From the NCBI GenBank assembly GCA_950295325.1, contig OX485806.1, positions 8,682,001 through 8,742,000 on the forward strand: a stretch of 60,000 nucleotides of DNA. Direction: 5' to 3'. The stretch comes from Polytrichum commune. Lineage: Eukaryota; Streptophyta; Polytrichopsida; Polytrichales; Polytrichaceae. A program made the position numbers and the translations under genes. The notes beneath the pieces were generated by a model that worked only from the letters and a program-made list of their open reading frames with translations, was not told where the DNA came from and searched no databases. Below are positions 23,222-34,610 of this stretch, in pieces. Every line of letters begins with the position of its first letter. Position 1 is the stretch's first letter.

Positions 23222-23590
23222 CTAAAACATGAATATGTCACTCATATATGTCCCTATGATGTAAGGTATGTCATGCAATTGCTCAAATCTTAAAGTTAAT
23301 ATCCTAAACTGCGATTTATTTGGAGTTTGCATAAAAATTGGTTGAAAATGTTTTCTAACAACTTTACAAAAATCCCTTACTATTATTGACAATGTACTCT
23401 TATGGACTTCATACAAGTCTCCTATACTTTGCAATTTATCACTCTTACCCAACCTATGCAATGACATTGTTATCCTCTCTTACATTGGCCTAATAACCCT
23501 AAAACGGGTATCCTCTTTCTTCAAATAAGGGCCCAACCTCTCACACAAAAATTTGAATGTAATGTATTTCACTCTAGTTCACTTCCTAAA
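23222..23590 (-). pseudogene. PIF/Harbinger transposase (DDE_Tnp_4 type) fragment
   Basis: On the minus strand the frame reads FKFLCERLGPYLKKEDTRFR, then a TAA at 23482-23480, then ERITMSLHRLGKSDKLQSIG, DLYEVHKSTLSIIVRDF and RFEQLHDIPYIIGTYMSDIF. This order is characteristic of Harbinger transposases: (F.FLC..L.P.I.K.DT.FR), (RLA.GDSLRSIG..Y.VH.STVS), and (FE.I.G.PN..G.ID.THI), the last being the start of the DDE catalytic core. In the last block the expected first aspartate position reads GTYMSD, so the catalytic residue is not clearly kept. The remaining nuclease domain is missing downstream, where a MITE fragment lies. The stop reads as Gln to TAA. It is the only visible relative of an enzyme that could once have moved the TTA-flanked MITEs here. 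Confidence 0.7.
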
Positions 23591-24015
23591 CTCTCTTTCT
23601 CCCTGCACGAACCCAACAACAATCAGTCTATAAATCTGTACATCCGTTCTTAACTCCATATGCTCCTCACACTATACCCCATATTCTCATTCGCCTTTCA
23701 TTATCCTTGCAAAATCAATGCTTGAATGTCCACAATATGCTTCACAAGCATGTTCGGAAACATGTATAATCCTAAGAGCAAAATAAGTCTCCCTCTCTTC
23801 ACCTCCCTTACAACCATGCTTGCTAAAATTCAAGGTGAAAACAAGTGAAAATAAGAAGATAAGAAAAGTGAAGACAAGAGAATGGTGAAACTTGATTTTT
23901 TTAAAAACAAAACTGCCTTTTTTGAGCATATATTAAAAAATAAATCAACACAATCATTTTTTGGTGCATGGTCACTCCTTTTGGTCCACATTCAGTTTAC
24001 ACCTAGTGAGGTGCC
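23591..24015. other. Flank of the Harbinger remnant, nothing further recognised
   Basis: Should correspond to the N-terminal part of the Harbinger transposase on the minus strand, but only the fragment EREFRK followed by a stop looks related. The frame at 23687-23929 has no family match. Confidence 0.4.
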
Positions 24016-26900
24016 CAGAGGCTTTGTAAATTGATATTTCAAGAAATGAGACCATAAGGTTGGACCATGGAAAAAGGCCATCCTCCATGGTCCGACCTCA
24101 TGGTCCACGGTGTGGACTGGCCCTCAATGAACCTTAATGTTGTGGTGGAGGAAGGGAGGTGGAGGACATGATGATCATCCGCAAGGCGGCAAGTGTTTTC
24201 CTTAATGACTTGTGGTGGCGCACTCATCATGACATGACGCTTAAACCTTCACATTCTCCCCACATTGCCACCACTCACTCACTCACTCACTCATGTAGGA
24301 GGGGAAAACACCAATATTAAAACAAAGGCTTTGTAAATTGATATTTCAAGAAATAAGACTACGAAAGTTGGACCATGGAAGTCAAACCATGGAAAAGGCC
24401 ATCTTCCATGATCCGACCTCATGGTCCACGGTGTGAATTGGCCCTCAATTAGCTTCAATGTTGTGGTGGAAGAAGGGAGGTGGAGGTCATGATGATGATC
24501 ACTTGTAAGGCAACATATGTTTTCCTTAATGACTTATGTTGGCTCACTCATCATGACGCTTGAACCTTCACATTCTTCCTACATTGCAACCACACACTCA
24601 CGCAAAGGGGAAAATCAATATTAAAACAAAGACTTTGTAAATTGATATTTTAAAGAAATGGGACCATGAAAGTTGGACCATGGAAAAAGGCCATCTTCCA
24701 TGGTCCAACCTCATGGTCCACGGTGTGCACTAACCCTCAATAAACCTTAATGTTATGGTGGAAGAAGGGAGGTGGAGGACATGATGATCACCTGTAATGA
24801 AACATGTGTTTTCCTTAACGACTTATGCTGGCACACTCACCATGACTACTCTTGAAACCTTCACATTCTCCCCACATTGCACCACGCACTCACTCACGCA
24901 GGAGGGGAAAACCAATATTTAAACAAAGACTTTGTAAATGGATTTTTTTTAAAGAAATGAGACCATGAAAGTTGGACCATGGAAAAATAACATTTTCCAT
25001 GGTTCAACCTCGTGGTCCACGGTGTGAACCGGCCCTCAATGAACCTTAGGGGTGGTTTACACTATGGACCATGAAGTCGTCCCACATAAGAGGCCTATTT
25101 TGCGTGGGACGACTTCATGGGACGACTTCCATGGTCCGAGTTACTAAAATATTAGTTTTCATGGTTCGTGGGCCCTTCACTAGGTGTAAACCGAATGTGG
25201 ACCACGAAGAATGACCATGCACCAAAAAGTGGAGTCATTAACTAAGTTGAAAAAAAAATCATTAAAAAAATCCAAAAAAATCATTAAAACGGCATTTTTC
25301 TGACATGGGCCCTTGCTATTTTTCCTAGACCACCTCTTTTGCTTGTCCCAACGGAAAACCCGTTGGACCATGGCAGTGGATAGAGTAGGCTTAAGAAAAC
25401 AAATTTGTGGACCTCAACCTCCGTGGTCACTCTGCCATTTTTTCCTTGGTGTAAACCCAAGTCGTCCCGGGACGACTTCAACGTCCAATCACATCGCTTA
25501 GACGGCCGTGGGACGACTTCATGGTCCATAGTGTAAACTGCCCCTTAATGTTGGGGTGGAAGAAGGGAGGTGGAGGACATGATCATCACCTGTAAGGCAA
25601 CATATGTTTTCCTTGATGACTTTTGTTGGCTCACTCATCATGACTCTTGAACCTTCACATTCTCCCCCACATTGCCACCACGCACACACTCGCGCAGGAG
25701 GGGAAAACCCCAATATTAAAACAAAGACTTTTGTAAATTGATATTACAAGAAATGAGACCATGAAGTCAGACCATGGAAAAAGGTCATCTTCCATGGTCC
25801 GACCTCATGGTCCACGGTGTGAACCAACCCTCAACGAGCCTCAATGTTTTGTGGTGGAAGAAGGGAGGTGGAGGACACGATGATCAGCTGTAAGGCAACA
25901 TGTGTTTTCCTTAATGACTTCTGTTCATCATGATGCTTGAACCTTTACAGTCTCCTCATATTGCAAAAACGCACTCACACAGGAGGGGAAAACCCCAATA
26001 TTAAAACAAAGACTTTTGTAAATTGATATTCCAAGAAATGAAACCATGGAAGTCGGACCCTAGAAAAAGGCCACCTTCCATGGTCCGACCCATGGTCCAT
26101 AGTGTGAACCAACCCTCAACGAGCCTTAATGTTTTGTGGTGGAAGAAGGGAGGTGGAGGACACGATGATCAGCTGTAAGGCAACATGTGTTTTCCTTAAT
26201 GACTTTTGTTCATCATGACGCTTGAACCTTTACAATCTCCCCACATTGCAAAAACGCACTCACGCAGGAGGGGAAACCCCCAATATTAAAACAAAGACTT
26301 TTGTAAATTGATATTACAAGAAATGAAACCATGGAAGTCGGACCATGAAAAAAGAACACCTCCCGTGGTCCGACCTCATGGTCCACAGTGTGAACCGACC
26401 CTCAGTGGAAGAAGGGAGGTGGAGGACATGATGATTAGTTGTAAGGCAACATGTGTTTTCCTTAATGACTTTTGTTCATCATGACGCTTGAACCTTTACA
26501 GTCTCCCCACATTGCAAAAACGCACTCACGCACGAGGGGGAAACCCCAATATTAAAACAAAGACTTTGTAAATTGATTATTCAAAGAAATGGGACCATGG
26601 AAAAAGAACACCTCCCATGGTCCGACCTCATGGTCTGTGGTGTGAACCGGCCCTCAATGCATGAGCCTTAGTGTTTAGGGGTGGAAGAAGGGAGGTGGAG
26701 GACATGATGATCAGCTGTAAGGCAGCAGGTGTTTTCCTTAATGACTTCTGTTGGCACACTCATCATGACTACTCTTCACATTCTCCCCCACATTACCTTA
26801 CATTGCCACCAGGCAGGCAGGCAGGCAGGAGGGGGAAAACAAACCCAGTATATATTAAAACAGTGCAAGCTTGTGACACCACAGGCTTTACAGGCCATGG
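24016..26900. repeat. Tandem array of eight or more ~265-305-bp units
   Basis: Units marked by ACAAAGACTTTGTAAATTGA start near 24020, 24325, 24624, 24922, 25719, 26003, 26289 and 26553, with a final partial unit near 26650-26870. Each carries CATGGTCCGACCTCATGGTC, CACGGTGTGAACCGGCCCTC, GAAGAAGGGAGGTGGAGGAC, TGTTTTCCTTAATGACTT, ACATTCTCCCCACATTGC and CAGGAGGGGAAAAC. Copies differ by small indels and substitutions, and local ACTC and GGCA runs expand in some. The unit's GGTGTGAACCGGCCCTCA segment resembles a right end of the local Harbinger-like MITEs, so the array may have grown from a MITE plus flank. Unit 4 to unit 5 is split by the MITE at 25049-25544. Confidence 0.85.
25049..25544. mobile_element. 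Harbinger-like MITE H6 inserted in the tandem array
   Basis: A 496-bp element flanked by TTA on both sides. It interrupts the array word GAACCTTAATGTTG, which is intact in other units, so the pre-insertion site is known. The left end is GGGGTGGTTTACACTATGGA and the inverted right end GGGGCAGTTTACACTATGGA; both continue inward through CCATGAAGTCGTCCCAC, giving arms of about 37 bp. No ORF. It is younger than the array unit it split. Confidence 0.85.
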
Positions 26901-27026
26901 CCAGGCCAGCACTTAAACCCACCCACTCAGTCAACCCATTGTCAAACCTGGACCAAAGAGACAAGGGAGAATGCATGTAGACGACCGTATGTTAATGAGG
27001 GGTAAGTAATAAGCTCCTAGGGGGCT

Positions 27027-27245
27027 CCGGCCCATGCATCTCCGTATATAGAGGGCACCAGGTAGTCTCCACCAATGTGGGCGCGACACGTGGCGAGTGT
27101 CCTTGGAACCCTAGTGGCGTTGTGTTGCACCGGCCCATGCGTCTCCGTAGAGGGTACCAGTCGTCTCCACCAATGTGGGTGCGACACGTGGCGAGTGTCT
27201 TTGGAAACCTAGTTGTGTCGTGTCGTGTCGTGTGGTGTCGCATTG
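27027..27245. repeat. ~105-bp tandem duplication with GTGTC run
   Basis: CGGCCCATGCRTCTCCGTA, then AGTCGTCTCCACCAATGTGG and GCGACACGTGGCGAGTGTC, occurs twice, at about 27028 and 27132. The second copy ends in repeated GTGTC. Each unit contains the G-box-like word CACGTGG. Confidence 0.7.
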
Positions 27246-27530
27246 GCCTTGTATAGAGCACTATTGTCACCGTAACGGCCTTAGAGGGGGAGCATTAATT
27301 GATCTCGAGCAACATTCTTCAAGCGCTACTTTAGCATTGCGTCATCTAGTGAGGAATAATCCTCATTGCTATCCATATCATGATTCTTCGGATTTATATT
27401 TCCGCTTTGAACTTGGTGGTACTTCATGATGCTTGGATTTCGGTTTGGCCGAAAGGGAGAATCTCCTTCCTGAGTGAATTGATTGCACACCTTTGTTTTG
27501 TTTGTTCGTTGGGTAGTGTGTATTTTTTAT

Positions 27531-27943
27531 AATGTTTTTGTAAGTTTTTAAAAAAAAATCTTTGACACGCAAAAATTCACACAAAAATAAAATGCATGTC
27601 GATTGACACACAAAATTTAGATTTTGACATGTTGTGTGATTTGTGAAGAAAAAACGACATATCAATTAACACTTTATAAATTGAAGTGACACGTACTACT
27701 AGGCATGTGACATCGAGGTGACATTTTAGTTTTGATAAAGTTTTTGTAAGTTTTTTCTTTTTATCTTTGACACGCAAAAATTTGCACAAAAATAAAATGC
27801 ATGCTGATTGACGCACACAATTTAGATTTTGACATGTCATGTGATTTGTGAAGAAAAAACAACATATCAATTGACACTTTATAAATTGAAGTGACACGTA
27901 CTACTAGGCATGTGACATCGAGGTGACATTTTAGAAGAAAATG
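27531..27943. repeat. ~206-bp tandem duplication
   Basis: Two direct copies (about 27531-27735 and 27736-27943) share TTTGACACGCAAAAATT, ACACTTTATAAATTGAAGTG and GGCATGTGACATCGAGGTGA. About 90% identical by eye, so recent compared with neighbouring repeats. AT-rich, no gene. Confidence 0.75.
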
Positions 27944-28614
27944 TGGATGTTAATTGACATTCATTTTTGTTTTTGAAAACATCACGTGACACTTTGGATT
28001 TCAAGTTGAACGTCAAATGAAATTTGTCAAACATACACACTTGTTGGGGGGGGGGGGTGGTTTAGAAAAGCGAGAGGTGTGGTCTATTAAGAAGAAGAAA
28101 AGGGTGAATGACTGTGTAGGTGAGGAATGTTGTGTTCGAGGATTTGGAAACCTTTGATTTCCTTTTGTTGATTGTGGGAGGAGGAGGTGGACTCTCATTG
28201 TATGCGCTTGGAATTAGGTTAACCTAGAGCATCTGCACTCGTCCCTGATAAGAGGACCGGTAGCGGCACCGAAGTGAACAAACTACACTAGTTATTGTAA
28301 ATATTGTGGGTCACATTATAGAACTTAATTCTATCCTAAAATTCGGGGGATAATGTTGTGGATGTATGCTACGTACCAAAGCACAATGTTTAGCATCAAA
28401 ATTCCATGTTGTAAGTTCTCGGGCGGGGGGGGGGGGACGACCTGATATGGTTGGGTAGAGGCGATTGCCTAGACAGAAAGTGCTTCAAGGGGTTGATGAA
28501 GTGGAGGCCTCATGTATAAAAACGTTGCTTTCGAAATAGAGTGGCAAAACAAAGGAATTTTGTTTTCCGTAACATGTGTTCAATCTTGAGGAGCTCGGTT
28601 TCAATGTTGGGTCC

Positions 28615-28790
28615 TTTTTTTTTTTAGGTTAGAAAATGTCCATTCTCAACTCCGATCACGTATTAAAGGTTTAAACCTCACAAAACTGCCGTCTAGGATC
28701 AGGGTTGAAAACGGATGATCCTAATAAAAGAGATACTACTACCCTTGCGACCGAGCTGCCCAAGGTTAGGTAGTGCATGTCAAGGCGGAG
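28615..28790 (-). mobile_element. Possible tRNA-derived SINE
   Basis: Read on the minus strand it has a tRNA-like head with an A-box-like AGCTCGGTCGCAAGGGTAG, a B-box-like GTTTTCAACCC about 40 nt later, an unrelated body and a terminal A-run at 28625-28615. These are hallmarks of a short retroelement transcribed by RNA polymerase III. No target duplication was found and the boxes deviate from consensus, so this is tentative. Confidence 0.3.
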
Positions 28791-29422
28791 CTTCTTTTAC
28801 CTTTGGCTTACCGAACTCCGTTTGGAAACCGGCATTTTCGAACGTGTGAGGCCTCCACACGAACCTAGCTTAGCCCCCACATTCCCATGCATTCATCATT
28901 CACAATGAACAAATATGCAAGTTGGGACACAGGCTTTGCAGGGTTGCACTTAAAAGGAGCCCCAGTCATCGGATTTTTAAAACCCTAACTTATCCAAAGG
29001 GACAATGGCATGCATTAAGGCAAGTTGCCTTCGACGTTTGGCCCATGCACAACGGCCTGATGGGAAGCCATTAAATTTCAGGTGGTCGAAATCTGGCATC
29101 CGAGGATGCCGACTCTTGTTGCCAATTTTTAATTTCAGACAGGTATTAACCCTCAATAGTCCAAGAAGCCCATTATGGGCCTCAAGACGTTGTACGTACG
29201 TAAGTGTTTAAAAGTCATGCAATATATCTATCTATATATATATGTGAATAAAAGGAAGGGGGGGGGGGGAGAGAGGGAGAAGATTTGGGCTTGCATGAAA
29301 GACCTAAATTCAAGAACATATCACATATATTTTGTTTTTTTTGTTACATATCATTGTTTTTTTTTTGGGGGGGGGGAAGTAGGTTGTGTTGAATATGATT
29401 CAATTTGAAGGCAATGTTTCTC
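28791..29422. other. Unassigned spacer with G-runs
   Basis: Poly-G and poly-T runs near 29258 and 29350. No gene recognised. Confidence 0.4.
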
Positions 29423-29727
29423 GCATGTTTACACTAGTGACCACCAAGGGTTGTGACCACTTCTTTTTAGATTGTCTCATTGGCTGAAAATGAAGTGTTG
29501 GTCCCATTTCGGTTCACACTAGGCCACCAAAATTAAGAGTGACCATGTCAAAGAATGATTAAGAAATTGGGCATGGAGTCCTACAAAATCTAAAATGGAT
29601 TGTGGTTGGTGATCACCCATATTTTATGGCAAGACCACCTAAATAAGTTCACTCAACAAAAAGTGAAGACGATCGTCCATTTCATTTTTTTCTCACGGCT
29701 CTTGGTCACCGGTTCAACCACACCCTC
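29423..29727. mobile_element. Worn inverted-repeat element, possibly Harbinger-like
   Basis: The left word GCATGTTTACACTAGTGACC resembles the inverted right end of the element at about 32020-32385, and the right word GGTCACCGGTTCAACCACAC pairs with it imperfectly. No clear target duplication. Confidence 0.3.
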
Positions 29728-30116
29728 GTAGACCAAATAATGTTTGACTTCAACACTTGCTTGGGGGACTGAAAGCATCTCCACGGATCGTACACCAAGC
29801 AAGTCTAACACAAAGGGGTGCTAAATCAGGTAACTTTAGTTGAGGGGAGAGGAGGACCCCTATATGTTTCCCCATCTCTACTTCATACAAACACTTTAAG
29901 GGCATGTTCACATGTTGTACACAAAACGCTAACTCAAAAGGGTGCCAAATCAACGACCACCATTTCATAGGGGAGTAGTCTCCTTCTATGTCCCACGTGT
30001 TATGAGCACGGGAACCTGCACAGATTTGATAAGGATCGATGATAAAACTCATACGAGCTCTGAAAGTCACGAAGAAAGTGGCTAACCAGCCTCGATTTCG
30101 ACGTCAAGGATTGAAC

Positions 30117-30305
30117 CGGCAGTTAGTTACAGATGAACCGGTTGAGTTTGAGAAACGACCGGTTGAAGTTCAAGACTGCAGGAAAATTACGGATCATTTT
30201 AGAGGAATCTATAGAATTTACCCCAATTTAATAAAGGAAAACTGACGGATGTCAACATGTAACCGGTTGGACTTGCAAACACTAGGATCTTAACCGGTTA
30301 TGCCC
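30117..30305. repeat. ACCGGTT-rich dispersed repeat, copy 2
   Basis: AGTTACAGATGAACCGGTTG, then TTTTAGAGGAATCTATAGAA, CAACATGTAACCGGTTGGAC and ACCGGTTATGCCC. This is the best-preserved copy of the repeat seen at 19259, 34407 (inverted) and 53165. Confidence 0.7.
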
Positions 30306-32016
30306 AAAATTCTCCCCGATCACTGATTCACAGGCAGGCTAGTCAGGAAAGAAAAGTAAGCATTGAGGACCCGTCACGTAGCTACCTTGGTGAGCGGGTG
30401 CCTTCAAGTTACATGAAGAAGTGAAGCAGCAAGGTGGGGGCCCATTTGTCTGAGCGCCACCAATAATGCAGTCCACTCATGGGGACTTTTGTCTAGTGTG
30501 CACTACTGCAGGCTGCCGTTTCTGTGCAAGCTCTGAGCCAACCTAACCTACTGCTGTGACGAGTGGCTGGCTGTGGAGACAAAAACTATTGAAGGCCATG
30601 GCATGGGCCACTCTCTGAGAGAGAGAGAGAGAGAGAGAGATACAATATTTGGCGGTGGGAAGATGATGCAAGTGCAACGTTCTTTCTTTCTTACGTCCAT
30701 GGCATGTGATGCACAGCAGCAGTACTACTGATCCAGCCTGCCTAGCTAGCTAACTTGCTTGGAGGAAGAAAGAAAGATTGTCGCTTAAATGCAGCTGCTG
30801 CCTGCTCTGTCAATCCGTCTGACAAAGGGAGGACAAGCCTTTCCTTGCATTGGGAAGAAAACGTATGGAACTCCAGGCCAGCCTCCTTTACTACCTTCCA
30901 CTCAGGTAAGTAAGCGGCCGTTATGTTACGGAGGGTCACTTCACATTGGATTATTACTCTAAGAGGAAGCCTGAGATCTATAGCATGGGACATTATGATG
31001 TCAATCCAAAGATCATCAAAGGCGTCCTGATCTTACCGTTGTTTGCTATGTCTAATAAACGTTTTGTTTTGTTTTGTTTTTTTCCCAGAATATGTTGCGG
31101 TTTGGCTTCTTTTCAATAGTGAAATTTGAATAAGGAAAAACGAAGAAGTTGACTAATGCTGTGTAGCACGCGCGTGCTTCCTCGGGCCATGCCAGCCTGC
31201 TTAGGGAGGTGCTTATGCTTTGTTCCGGAGAGGCTAATAAGGTGTCATGTCCAAAATTGTTATGATATTTTATAAATTTCTTTAGGGTCTTAAAAGAACC
31301 CGAAACAATGCCTTCGGCCCTGCCCTTCTCGTAACAAACGAAAAAGGAGGACCGACATAGGGTCAAAGGCGCTGGCCAAATACTGAAGGCTTGAGATTGT
31401 TGCGTTATGAGATCTCTCGCTGGTCCAAAAGGCCGAGACTGTCCAAGTTCACTTCTAACTAGAAGGTGAAGGTCTAAGGGTCCAAAGAAATCATCGTGGG
31501 TGAAAAGTCTACATGGATTCCTACACGGAAAGCTATAAATAATGTTTCATGGTCTGTTGGAGTTTGTGGTAGGCCCACCTCCAAGAGGTAGGCGTGACTC
31601 AACTTCCGGTAGACCATGTTAGTGGTACAGTCTTCGGATGAGGATCAAGCGTCCTCACAATTACATGGTCACGGTTCTTGGCTTGTGTGTGCAGTGGCCC
31701 TAACCCCTAAAGATTAAGGAGGACTTTTTGTTTGTCCAAACAACTACCTTTACGTGACCATACCAACGTACATGTTTACGTTATAGTTTTGGTTTTGGAC
31801 ATATGGACAGTTGAAAGTTTGTGTAAACAATCCTAAAGCTATAAAGATGCCATCCGTATAGGTGTATCCAACATAAGAGGTACATATTTCCTTTGATAAG
31901 ATGTTGAATTGGATGAAACTTTTAGACCATTTTGGGGAGATTTGTATTTGGCCTTTAGGGACTAAACGTAGACTTTTAGATGTGCACCTACTTCTTGTAG
32001 GGTAAGAAACACACGA
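30306..32016. other. Unassigned spacer
   Basis: A GA microsatellite lies at about 30617-30640. A decayed inverted right end of the H1-type MITE (GGTCACGGTTCTTGGCTTGT, ending GTGGCCC) sits at 31665-31700. No gene recognised; frames at 30742-30993 and 31052-31366 (both minus) show no known domain. Confidence 0.4.
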
Positions 32017-32019
32017 TTA

Positions 32020-32385
32020 GGGTTGTTTTACACACGCAATCAATGAGCGTGAGATATAAATGATTATGATTTATTGTGAACATGGTCAGTGATCCAAAGT
32101 CCATGACCAAGAGAAATCCACGTCATGTTTTAAAGCCTTGGTCATGTTGTTGAGACAACCTATTTGGGTTCTCTCGTCACAAAATACGGGTGACCACCAA
32201 ACATTATCCCTTTATGGACATGCAAGGTTTCATGTCACTTTCTCGTTCATTTTTTGACATGCTCACCCATGGTCACTTTTATTTTAGGTGACCTTGTGTA
32301 AAAACAAAGCGGGCCACTACTCATTTCTCAACCAACGAGAAATTCTAGAAAGTGGTGGTCATCGGTCACCAGTGTAAACATGCCC
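32020..32385. mobile_element. Probable Harbinger-like MITE H9
   Basis: The left end GGGTTGTTTTACACACG follows TTA. The right region GGTCACCAGTGTAAACATGCCC is its imperfect inverse, with TTA three bases further out. Ends are worn. Confidence 0.4.
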
Positions 32386-33724
32386 AAGTTAGTGTGAGAC
32401 GATTAGCAAATTCAAAACGTGCATGTAGCCTTTTACCTCATATATTTTGGAGCCTACATGAATATCTATTCATTATCAAAGTGAAGATTCTCTTTCTTAT
32501 GATATGATCATATCAGTTCTCTCAATTATGTTGACTATCAAACCTAAAATGGTTAACAAATTCTGAACATGTAGTACAATCTATTTTAAACACATACATT
32601 TTTGGTGTTTGTTGTTAGATCTATGCCTAACCACGCACCAACCAAATATAGGTGCCCATTTAAGGCAAGTGACAATATTTGGCCTCCTTACCTAAGAGCT
32701 TGACTTGCAACTTTTCGGAGTTTCATGCTTGGAGATGACAAGCTTTCATTCAAAGCACAAATCGTGGAGAGCTTCACCAATCCTAAAGCCATGAATACTC
32801 CGAGCAAGTGTAAAGTGGCCTAACTCATAGTGAGATGTTAATTGGGGAAACGATGCCAAGCATTAATGAGGTAGCTTACGATTTCGACTAAAAACCGTTT
32901 AAAAATGACATAGAGATTCTTGTAATTGTTCCCAATGGGATCCATGTAAGTGTTATAAGTTTGGTTAGAAATTCAAGCCTACTTCAAGCTCTCAAGTTGT
33001 AAGCTTCAATGTGTTGAAGCGGACTTGAGTGGACAAGCATGCATAAGACACTCCTTGCCAATGAAAAGGCACATTTCATTGAGCTCTAAACATATCTAGT
33101 GTAAAGAGGGCATTAGCAATCCAAGTTGGCCATATATATATAAACACACACATACAATTTATTAATAATTCAATAATCATAATTTCAAGTTCATTGCACT
33201 GTTCACTAGTGTGAAAGGCCATTGGAATCACTTTGTGTTGTACCTTCTTATAGAGAATGTTACTCTTCGGGATTGAAGTAATGTTATGTTCCATAAAGTT
33301 GCATACCATCTATTTGTGTTGTACTCATACATAATTGGGATTTTAGTAACAACTTATAAACATAGTATGACTTTGGCCCACTTCATGTGGTAATTGACAT
33401 ATTGCACAAAACATATGACTCCAAAAATATGAGCCAATCACCCTAGAGCTAATCTACCTTTCTAATTAGAACTTTAAGCTTAAATGCCTATAAGGATTTA
33501 CGAGGAGAAGCCTCTTTAAAGGTGTGCTACACAATAAAATTTCCAAGGTTCTCTTGAGAGCACAATAGAGAAATTTTTGAGCACCATTAACGGATCACAA
33601 CCATAAGGTTAAAGTCCAAAATTAAAAAAGAATGAATGAAAATAATAATAATTAATGGTCCTCTTATAGCACCAAGTTTATCATGTAGAACTTAAAAGAT
33701 CACCATAATCACAAATCTCATTGT
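32386..33724. other. Unassigned spacer with orphan MITE ends
   Basis: Words such as AGTGTAAAGTGGCCTAA (about 32809), AGTGTAAAGAGGGCATTA (about 33099) and AGTGTGAAAGGCCATT (about 33211) look like single right ends of Harbinger-like MITEs. Partners could not be delimited. No gene. Confidence 0.4.
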
Positions 33725-33891
33725 CATAACATCATTCAAATCCACAACAATGTTCCATGGGATTGGGAATATTTCACAAAATATCTCCGGATGTTCCCCA
33801 ACATTCATACGGAATGTGGGGAACACCCCAAAATATTCCAAAAAAATTCCCAATCCCACGAAATATTGTTGTGGATCTGAATAATGTTATG
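33725..33891. mobile_element. Foldback MITE, CATAAC family copy 3
   Basis: A 167-bp nearly complete hairpin. Left arm CATAACATCATTCAAATCCA; inverted right arm CATAACATTATTCAGATCCA; both continue inward through CAACAAT and TGGGATTGGGAAT. Such a hairpin could be a source of small RNAs if transcribed. Confidence 0.75.
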
Positions 33892-34406
33892 GTGTTGATG
33901 AGAATCTTCATAGCATTAGTTGCAATATTAACATAACAAATTGGTGGGGATACTCTTACTCACGTTGGCTCACCTCAACTCCACTTCACACTTGAGCTCT
34001 CAACTGGGCTTACGCTTTTCACCAAGCTTACCACGTTCACAACGACAAGCTCTCGGTCACCGAGTTTGCTTAAGAATGTCAAGAGTTTAAGCTCTCGTTT
34101 CGTGGGCCCCAAATCGATGGATTTATTTATTCCTTTATTTAATAATAATAATAATTTCTTGCACACTCTCAACCATAAAAATCCATTCCCCGTACACTCT
34201 GAACATGGTTGCTTTACACTTGCTCAAGCGGATAAGAACTTAATTGTTTTTTTTAATCAAGCTCTCAATTGTTTGAACTTTAGATGAAAGCTTGTTGAAA
34301 ATCCAAGCATCAAACTCTTGGAAAGTACACAAATTTGAGTGCACAAGTCAAGCTAGACTAGTGTAAAGGCGCCTAAATATCAATCGTAAAGTGTTGTTGG
34401 CCGGGA
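33892..34406. other. Unassigned spacer
   Basis: Contains an orphan MITE-like end (AGTGTAAAGGCGCCTAAA, about 34361) and an AAT microsatellite at 34140-34155. No gene. Confidence 0.4.
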
Positions 34407-34610
34407 AGTTTCTGGGCATAGTGGGTCAAGATCCTAGTGATTCTAAATCCAACCGGTTTCATGTTAACATCATCTTCGGGTTTTGCTTTCATTCATATGA
34501 GGTAATATTCTTCTATAGATTCCTCTAAAACGATCGGTAATCCTCCTGAAGTCTCCAACTTCAACCGGTTATTTCTCAAACTTCAACCGGTTCATCTGCA
34601 ACTATCCGGA
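34407..34610. repeat. ACCGGTT-rich dispersed repeat, copy 3 (inverted)
   Basis: Inverted relative to copies 1 and 2: GGGCATAGTGGGTCAAGATC, then AACCGGTTTCATGTTAACAT, TATAGATTCCTCTAAAACGA and CTTCAACCGGTTCATCTG, in reverse order of the plus copies. Confidence 0.7.
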
